A stretch of DNA of 64,000 nucleotides from Lutispora saccharofermentans. Lineage in GTDB: Bacteria; Bacillota; Clostridia; Lutisporales; Lutisporaceae. Where the stretch lies: the NCBI RefSeq assembly GCF_024363565.1, contig NZ_JAJEKE010000003.1, forward strand, positions 1 through 64,000. The letters are read 5' to 3'. Positions 58,522-64,000 of this stretch are shown piece after piece. Each line of letters opens with the position of its first letter. The first letter of the stretch is position 1. A program made the position numbers and the translations under genes. Below the pieces are notes generated by a model. That model was not told the DNA's origin, did no database searches, and worked only from the letters and a program-made list of their open reading frames with translations.

Positions 58522-60312
58522 ATGTCCTACTTAAAGCTTATAGATGATAAAATTCAATCTTTGGCCGAGTCTCTATCATCCATACTGAATGTGGAAACTA
58601 CGGTGGTAGACAGCAGTCTTTTGAGAATTGCAGGCACAGGAGATTTTTATCACCGCATCAACGAAAGCAGTCCGGAAAATTCATTGTTTGCCAAGGTATT
58701 GAAAAACGGCAAGCCTGAATTCAACATATATGAAAAAGATAATGCCGTATGTCGTTCCTGCAGCTATGGGGACACATGCAAAGAGCGCAAAAGCATGATC
58801 TATCCCATTAAAGTTGAAGAAGAAAATATTGGGGTGGTGTGCTTTGCCTCCTTCAACCAAATACAGGATCAACTGATGCTCAGTAAAAAAGAAGAATATA
58901 TGGAAATGCTGAAACATTTTGCCGAGAGCATTGAAAAAGAAATAATCAGCATAAAAATGATAAATAAGCTTAATATGGGTATAGCCGAGATAAATGGTGT
59001 AATTAATTCCATAAACAGATGCATAATTATTTTAAACAAAGAACAGAGAATAATTCACATCAATTCCAAAGCCATAAGAATACTCAATATCAATTTTTCA
59101 GCCAGCAAGATCATCAACAGGAAGATAAGCGACATAATAAAAAACTTCAAGGTTGAAGACACAAACAACAAGGAATTGGTAGGAAACTGGACAATTGAGA
59201 ACAGGATATTAAAGGTACTCTATAAAGTAAATTATATTATACTTGACAAGAAAAACATATCAACCCTTATAGACTTCGATGCTTTAGATGAAATAATCAA
59301 CATAGCCGTTACTTATAACAATGATAATGTAATAACCTTTGAGAATATTGTGGGATGCAGCCAGGTCATGCAAGAGGTGATAGATAAGGCCAAAATAGCC
59401 GCTAAATCCGACTCCACAATATTTCTTTATGGTGCCAGCGGTACAGGCAAAGAGCTGTTTGCCAGATCCATCCATAATGCGAGCTTCAGGAAAGACGGCC
59501 CTTTTATAGCGATAAACTGCGCTACTTTGCCTGAAAACCTTATAGAGTCTGAACTGTTTGGTTATGAGAAGGGCTCCTTTACAGGAGCGAGCCCCAAAGG
59601 GAAAATCGGTAAATTTGAGCAGGCGAACAACGGAACATTGTTTCTCGATGAAATTGCAGACCTTCCTCTGCATCTTCAGGCAAAGCTCCTTAGAGTCCTG
59701 CAGGAAAAAAAGATAGACAGGATAGGCAGCACCACACCTACGGATATAAACGTAAGGATAATATCAGCCACTCATAAAAATCTGCAGGAGATGGTGAGAA
59801 AAAACCAGTTCAGGGAGGATCTGTATTACAGATTGAACGTCATACCCCTATCTCTGCCATCCTTGAAGGAAAGAGAAGAAGATGTGCTTTTGTGCACCGA
59901 ATATATAATCAAAAAACTATGCAATAAAATGAATAAGCCTCAAAAATATATATCCAAAGATATCGAGGAAAAGTTTCTGAGCTATAGCTGGCCTGGCAAT
60001 GTGAGAGAACTGGAAAATGTATTGGAATATGCCATTAATTTTTCAAATGATGATGAGATCGGCGAGGAGGACCTGCCGGAATATTTCTTAAACAATATTG
60101 CAAAGACGGAAACAAAACATGAATGTGTTGATATAGAAGCCATAGATATAAATAGCTTGAGAAGCTTGGATGAAATGACAAGAGATTATGAGAAAAAAAT
60201 ACTGAAAAGGCTTCTGGACTTATACGGCGATACAACGGAGGGAAAAAGGACAATAGCAAAGAAGCTTAATATGAGCATTACCACACTATATAGAAAGCTT
60301 AATGATTATTAA
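58522..60312 (+). CDS. Sigma-54-dependent activator with an N-terminal cysteine-cluster sensor domain
   Basis: 596 residues. Residues 1-140 form a GAF/PocR-like sensor containing AVCRSCSYGDTCKERK (C-x2-C-x5-C) and IGVVCFASF. A PAS-like region follows (about 165-230). The AAA+ domain (about 270-510) has Walker A GASGTGKELF, sigma-54 loop GSFTGA and Walker B GTLFLDEIADL, and the C-terminus is a Fis-type helix-turn-helix (KRTIAKKLNMSITTLYRKL). There is no receiver domain, so it is ligand-gated rather than phosphorylated. ATG 58522 follows GAGGAGG. It is the best candidate to activate the -24/-12 promoter at 47708. Confidence 0.9.
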   Translation: MSYLKLIDDKIQSLAESLSSILNVETTVVDSSLLRIAGTGDFYHRINESSPENSLFAKVLKNGKPEFNIYEKDNAVCRSCSYGDTCKERKSMIYPIKVEEENIGVVCFASFNQIQDQLMLSKKEEYMEMLKHFAESIEKEIISIKMINKLNMGIAEINGVINSINRCIIILNKEQRIIHINSKAIRILNINFSASKIINRKISDIIKNFKVEDTNNKELVGNWTIENRILKVLYKVNYIILDKKNISTLIDFDALDEIINIAVTYNNDNVITFENIVGCSQVMQEVIDKAKIAAKSDSTIFLYGASGTGKELFARSIHNASFRKDGPFIAINCATLPENLIESELFGYEKGSFTGASPKGKIGKFEQANNGTLFLDEIADLPLHLQAKLLRVLQEKKIDRIGSTTPTDINVRIISATHKNLQEMVRKNQFREDLYYRLNVIPLSLPSLKEREEDVLLCTEYIIKKLCNKMNKPQKYISKDIEEKFLSYSWPGNVRELENVLEYAINFSNDDEIGEEDLPEYFLNNIAKTETKHECVDIEAIDINSLRSLDEMTRDYEKKILKRLLDLYGDTTEGKRTIAKKLNMSITTLYRKLNDY

Positions 60313-60330
60313 AATAGAATATGGAAATCC

Positions 60331-60359
60331 TTGACTTAAACATTTTAGAGCAGTATAAT
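60331..60359 (+). promoter_or_regulatory. Sigma-A promoter of the class V aminotransferase gene
   Basis: TTGACT (60331-60336), a 17-base spacer and a perfect TATAAT (60354-60359) lie 50 bases before the start codon. A near-consensus, presumably strong and constitutive promoter, in contrast with the sigma-54 control of the Tct operon. Confidence 0.8.
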
Positions 60360-60408
60360 TAGAATATAGGTAAAACATTATTTACTAATAGTAAAAAGGG
60401 GTGTTTTT

Positions 60409-61554
60409 ATGAAAACAAGAAAGCTTTTGATGATACCAGGACCAACTCCCGTTGCGAGATCAATCCAGGATCAGATGGGAAGAGAGACAGTAGCATTTGG
60501 TGATCCGGCTTTTGTGAAGGATTTCAAAGAGCTTTTGGAAGACCTGAAAGTTTTGTTCAAATGCAGCGGAGAAGCTTTTGTTGTTGCCGGCACCGGAACT
60601 ATGGGCATGGAAATGGCCATTGCCAACACAACAAAGAAAGGCGACAATGTACTGATAGTATCTCACGGATTCTTCGGTGATCGCTTCATAGATCTATGCA
60701 ACAGAAAAGGCTTGAATGCTGATGTGATTTCCAGCGAATGGGGAGAAACAGTACCTGTCGAAAAAATAAGAGAGAAGCTGAAAGAGAAAAAGTATGCAGC
60801 TATGACGGTTACTCATGTTGATACTTCTACAGGTGTATGCGCATCGGTTGCTGAAATAGGCAAAATGATGAAGGAATTCCCTGAGACTATCTACATAGTT
60901 GATGGAGTATGCGCTACAGCAGGAGAACCGGAATATGTGGACGAAATGGGGATCGACGTGCTTCTTACAGGCTCACAGAAAGCTTTTGGAGTGGCTCCGG
61001 GCTTGACAATGCTATGGGTAAGCCAAAAAGCTATGGATAGACGCAAGAGCTTGGGCACTATTCCCGAGTTCTATATAGATTTTGAAAAATGGCTTCCAAT
61101 AATGAAGGATCCTTCCAAGTACTATGCTACCCCGGCTGTTAACTTAGTATGGGCATTGAAGGAATCTGTCAGGATCATAAAAGAAGAAGGAATAGAGAAC
61201 AGATATGCAAGACATAAGAAGTATGCAGCTGCCATGCAGGATGCATTGGAGACTTTAGGATTTAAAGTGCTTGCAAAGAAAGGCTGCAGAGCAGTCACAC
61301 TATCCAATCTGGTTTATCCTGAAGGAACCGATGATGCGAAATTCAGAGGACTTCTGGCAGAAGAGGGAATCATGGTGGCAGGCGGTTTAGCCGCATATGC
61401 AGGAAGAATGTTCAGACTGGGCCATATGGGCAATATTGATAAGCATGACCTTGTATCTGTAATAGCGACTATAGAAAGAGCATTGTACAGAGCAGGTATG
61501 CCTGTAGAGCTTGGTAAAGGTGTAGGAGTAGTTCAAAAGCATTTGATGGATTAG
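60409..61554 (+). CDS. Class V PLP-dependent aminotransferase (alanine/serine-glyoxylate aminotransferase type)
   Basis: 381 residues. MIPGPTPVARSIQDQMGRE at the N-terminus, VVAGTGTMGMEMAIAN, THVDTSTGVCA, IVDGVCATAGEP (Asp binding the pyridine nitrogen) and GSQKAFGVAPGL (PLP Lys) define the family. The late segment GLAAYAGRMFRLGHMGNI is typical for alanine-glyoxylate/serine-pyruvate aminotransferases. It transfers an amino group between a small amino acid and glyoxylate or another oxo acid. AAAGGGGTG precedes ATG, and its own sigma-A promoter lies upstream. Confidence 0.92.
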   Translation: MKTRKLLMIPGPTPVARSIQDQMGRETVAFGDPAFVKDFKELLEDLKVLFKCSGEAFVVAGTGTMGMEMAIANTTKKGDNVLIVSHGFFGDRFIDLCNRKGLNADVISSEWGETVPVEKIREKLKEKKYAAMTVTHVDTSTGVCASVAEIGKMMKEFPETIYIVDGVCATAGEPEYVDEMGIDVLLTGSQKAFGVAPGLTMLWVSQKAMDRRKSLGTIPEFYIDFEKWLPIMKDPSKYYATPAVNLVWALKESVRIIKEEGIENRYARHKKYAAAMQDALETLGFKVLAKKGCRAVTLSNLVYPEGTDDAKFRGLLAEEGIMVAGGLAAYAGRMFRLGHMGNIDKHDLVSVIATIERALYRAGMPVELGKGVGVVQKHLMD

Positions 61555-61580
61555 AATATATAGCAAATGAAGTTGCAGTC

Positions 61581-61616
61581 AAAAAACCTGCCGGTGTATT
61601 TATCGGCAGGTTTTTT
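61581..61616. terminator. Bidirectional terminator between aminotransferase and symporter genes
   Basis: AAAAAACCTGCCG (61581-61593) pairs with CGGCAGGTTTTTT (61604-61616), giving a T-run on both strands. The stop codon of the minus-strand symporter gene lies inside the loop. Confidence 0.88.
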
Positions 61617-63009
61617 GATTTGTTTCTTTATTATTCCTAGGAGCAAAACGGCCCATTGCAATTACTAGCAAGCTTATGAAAAAACCCACGAATAAAGGAT
61701 CGAATTTTTCCGGCAGAAGCAATTTGCCCGCTAATACAAATATAGGCCCAAGTACCATGGAAGCAACTGCATAGCTGCTATTGACCTTTCCTTTCATGAA
61801 AAGTGCTGCACAAAGAGGAGCAAATACAGCAGCACCTCTCAAACCCATGGACATGAAACTCCATTTAAGTATCAAGGATTTTATATTTCCCGTTATGAAG
61901 ACTACTGCAGACAGGAGCGTGATTATAATTGTCTTTCGTGTTACTTTTAAAAGCTTCTCGTCATTTGCAGTCTTATTTATATAATTCTTATATATGTCCT
62001 TAGTAAATATAGTGCTTATTCCTAATGAAAGGCCGGCACCAGTTCCAACGACCGTTACCAGGAGCGTTGCCAGAACAATACCGCTGAGCAAAGGGCTCAT
62101 ATGCCTTATAACAAATTGAGGGAATGCGGATGCGGGGCTGATGCCAGAATAATTCATTTTCATATAAAGCCCTATTATAATACCGCATAATCCTATAGGG
62201 GGTATTAAGACAGCACTTATCAATGAGCCTAGTTTTGATTCACGCAGAGTTCTGCCGGAGAGGATTGCCTGTATGTATGTTTGCGTAGATAATACGCCAA
62301 GTATTAATGAAAAACCGGCGGCTCCGTCTATCAAGAGCCCCCTGCCAAAAAGACTGAAATATGGCTGTGCCGGAAATACCTTAACATATCCAGATACACC
62401 GCCTCCATATTTGAAAGCTAAAAAACCGCCTATAATAACCGATGCGTAAAGAAGAATAAGTTTAGCCAGGCCAACAAAGCCTGTGCCCCAAACACCTCCA
62501 AAAATAACATAAGCAGCCATCAAAAAAATCGCTATGAAAGCGGCGGCTAAGGCACTTATATTAATCATGGAAGTCAAAAGGGCTACAGCGGATAGTACTT
62601 GAGCAATTATATTCAAATATGTCCCTATTGAAACAAATATACTTGATATAGGTCCTGCCTTACTGCCGAATTCTTCAGTTAAAATTTGGGGCACTGTCTC
62701 CTTATTACTTTTATATAGCGGGTCAGAAAAAACTAATGAAAGAATTAAACAGCCAATGCCTGCACCTAAGGTGAACCACCAAGCCGAAAAACCATAAAGA
62801 AAAGCAAGCTGTGCTGTCCCTATGGTAGAAGCACCTCCTACTAAGGTTCCCATTATAGTTCCTGCTATTATAGCAGCACCTGCTTTTTTACCGCCTACAG
62901 AAAAATCAGAGGAAGTTTTAACTTTTTTACCGGAGTATATGCCCACCATGGTTATGAAAAAAAGAATGAGGGCCATACCCAATATATGCTGTAATGTTAT
63001 TCCCAGCAT
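61600..63009 (-). CDS. Sodium:solute symporter family protein
   Basis: About 469 residues with roughly 13 membrane segments. SSS-family landmarks: SSDFSVGGKKAGAAIIAGTIMGTLVGGASTIG near the N-terminus and GFSAWWFTLGAGIGCL. The later VVGTGAGLSLGISTIFTKDIYK is also typical. It takes up an organic solute with Na+; the substrate is unknown. ATG 63009 is preferred (GAGG 8 bases upstream on the minus strand) over the longer frame to 63027. The GntR/UTRA regulator lies 14 bases upstream in the same direction, so they form a small operon. Confidence 0.88.
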   Translation of the reverse strand: MLGITLQHILGMALILFFITMVGIYSGKKVKTSSDFSVGGKKAGAAIIAGTIMGTLVGGASTIGTAQLAFLYGFSAWWFTLGAGIGCLILSLVFSDPLYKSNKETVPQILTEEFGSKAGPISSIFVSIGTYLNIIAQVLSAVALLTSMINISALAAAFIAIFLMAAYVIFGGVWGTGFVGLAKLILLYASVIIGGFLAFKYGGGVSGYVKVFPAQPYFSLFGRGLLIDGAAGFSLILGVLSTQTYIQAILSGRTLRESKLGSLISAVLIPPIGLCGIIIGLYMKMNYSGISPASAFPQFVIRHMSPLLSGIVLATLLVTVVGTGAGLSLGISTIFTKDIYKNYINKTANDEKLLKVTRKTIIITLLSAVVFITGNIKSLILKWSFMSMGLRGAAVFAPLCAALFMKGKVNSSYAVASMVLGPIFVLAGKLLLPEKFDPLFVGFFISLLVIAMGRFAPRNNKETNQKTCR

Positions 63010-63023
63010 GTTGTAACCTCGAG

Positions 63024-63797
63024 TCACTTTACCATACGAGTTATGTTGAAACGATATTTATCTCCTCTGTAAGCGGCTGTTTTAAGCTCAATAGGCCTAT
63101 CATCCATATCATAGATTATGCTTGTAACAAAAAATACAGGGGCGCCATAGGGTATCTTTAAAATATCAGAAATGGTGCCGTTAGCCGGTAAAGCCTCGAA
63201 AGATTGATTCTGCATTTTAGGCTTTATATCTGGAATACTCTTATAAAGATCAATCGTTGTATACGATCTTTGGGATTTTTCATTGAACTCTGCACTCTTT
63301 ACCATTTCCCTGCCAAGGGTTTCTGAAAAAAAGGAATTATATATAGCCATAGGCTCCTTATCACCTAAACCAAGCAAAGTAAGCTTGATTACGGAAGAAG
63401 ATATCGGGATCGCAAGCTTTGTAGCGATCTCAAAATCTGCGGATTCTGATTTCCATTCGAGCAGTTGAGTAGATGGTATAATTCCTTTTGCTTTAAGCGT
63501 CTCTTCAAAGGGCGTCACTGAAAACAGCGGTTGCTCAACTTTTGGTGGAGATACAAAGGTTCCCTTGCCTTGTACCTTGTAGATGAAACCTTCATTTGTG
63601 AGGTCAGCTAACGCTTGTCTTACTGTTATACGGCTGACATTATACATTTCACTAAGTTCTCTCTCGGTAGGTACTTTTTCATGAGGGCTCAAATCGCCGT
63701 TAATGATATTTGCCCTCAAAGTATCTTTCAATTGCTGATAAAGGGGCGTGGGTCTATCTGCATTTATAATAATATCACCTCCATTATCAAATATCAT
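63024..63797 (-). CDS. GntR family (HutC/UTRA subfamily) transcriptional regulator
   Basis: The N-terminal winged helix (PTPLYQQLKDTLRANIINGD, KVPTERELSEMYNVSRITVRQALADL, KVQGKGTFVSPPK) is followed by a UTRA ligand domain ending FFVTSIIYDMDDRPIELKTAAYRGDKY. It probably controls the symporter gene just downstream. The start is unclear: ATG 63797 has no ribosome site, whereas GGAGGTGAT on the minus strand (63778-63782 region) points to an ATT codon at 63770 that would give a typical GntR N-terminus (I/M-I-N-A-D-R-P-T-P-L-Y). The conservative ATG is reported. Confidence 0.85.
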   Translation of the reverse strand: MIFDNGGDIIINADRPTPLYQQLKDTLRANIINGDLSPHEKVPTERELSEMYNVSRITVRQALADLTNEGFIYKVQGKGTFVSPPKVEQPLFSVTPFEETLKAKGIIPSTQLLEWKSESADFEIATKLAIPISSSVIKLTLLGLGDKEPMAIYNSFFSETLGREMVKSAEFNEKSQRSYTTIDLYKSIPDIKPKMQNQSFEALPANGTISDILKIPYGAPVFFVTSIIYDMDDRPIELKTAAYRGDKYRFNITRMVK

Positions 63798-64000
63798 AAC
63801 ATGAAATAACAATATTTGCAAAAGATTTCTTTATATTTCCGTATCATTATTATAATGTATTATAAGCAAGGGTATTGCCGCAATATTACAGCATTGCAAT
63901 ACATTTAGCTACTTTAATGCAAATAAGCTAATAATTTTATATTTTCAAAAAATTTTTATTTTTAAGAAGGAAATATAAAAGATGTGGCGAATATAAAATT
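63798..64000. other. AT-rich upstream region of the GntR gene at the window edge
   Basis: No ORF or RNA gene is recognised. TATAAT-like and TTATAA stretches occur around 63850-63865 but without a clear partner box. The region presumably carries the GntR promoter on the minus strand and possibly one for a gene beyond the window. Confidence 0.35.

Noticed and set aside
1..64000. CRISPR arrays, tRNA/rRNA genes, prophage or transposase genes
   Set aside because: No regularly spaced repeats, clover-leaf sequences with CCA-type ends, rRNA-like segments or recombinase motifs were noticed. Reading by eye could miss a single tRNA.

Overview
The window looks like the chromosome of an anaerobic, peptide- and amino-acid-fermenting member of the Clostridia (Bacillota). 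Base composition is moderately AT-rich, ribosome binding sites are strong (AGGAGG type), and TTG/GTG starts are used. Two sigma-54 enhancer-binding proteins, a UGA-encoded selenocysteine in a glutaredoxin, and many peptide transporters and peptidases fit this assignment. No rRNA, tRNA, CRISPR array, phage or transposase gene was seen. Genus-level identity cannot be read from the sequence.

Region 1 (1-13.5 kb) is mostly housekeeping and stress related. It holds a secreted beta-propeller protein, an FAD oxidoreductase fused to a Rieske domain, a fused double-DUF1538 membrane protein overlapping a tandem P-II-like protein, an sbcD-sbcC-rmuC DNA repair operon, and a SatD/DUF3307 pair.

Region 2 (13.5-26.7 kb) is peptide-uptake unit A. 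An NtrC-type regulator and a sensor kinase, broken into two frames at a GA repeat, face a five-gene Dpp/Opp-type ABC transporter. The transporter is followed by a creatininase-like amidohydrolase, an RraA-like protein, a selenocysteine glutaredoxin (normally mis-called because of its in-frame UGA), an M20 amidohydrolase and a convergent IclR regulator.

Region 3 (26.7-45.7 kb) is peptide-uptake unit B. It holds an S9 peptidase, an M20 peptidase, an M29 aminopeptidase, a second complete ABC peptide transporter, three tandem tautomerase-like small proteins, an ATC-hydrolase-family protein, an aldo/keto reductase, a FadR-type GntR regulator, an SDR, an M28-like protein with altered active-site glutamates, and another M20 amidohydrolase. 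An 87-bp promoter/operator is present in two near-identical copies (before the S9 and M20 genes). A third copy of its palindromic operator precedes the GntR gene, which defines a probable local regulon. This is the best candidate for an undescribed catabolic system.

Region 4 (45.7-64 kb) holds two cysteine-desulfidase-family genes flanking a tripartite tricarboxylate (Tct) transporter. With them are two uroporphyrinogen-decarboxylase-like (methyltransferase superfamily) proteins, two CNNM/CorC-type transporters, a cation diffusion facilitator, a sigma-54 activator with a cysteine cluster, a class V aminotransferase, a sodium:solute symporter and a GntR/UTRA regulator. A textbook -24/-12 promoter with upstream repeated sites precedes the Tct operon and is the natural target of the sigma-54 activator 11 kb downstream.

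Three large nested palindromic elements (about 170-210 bp each) and several long perfect hairpins sit between genes.
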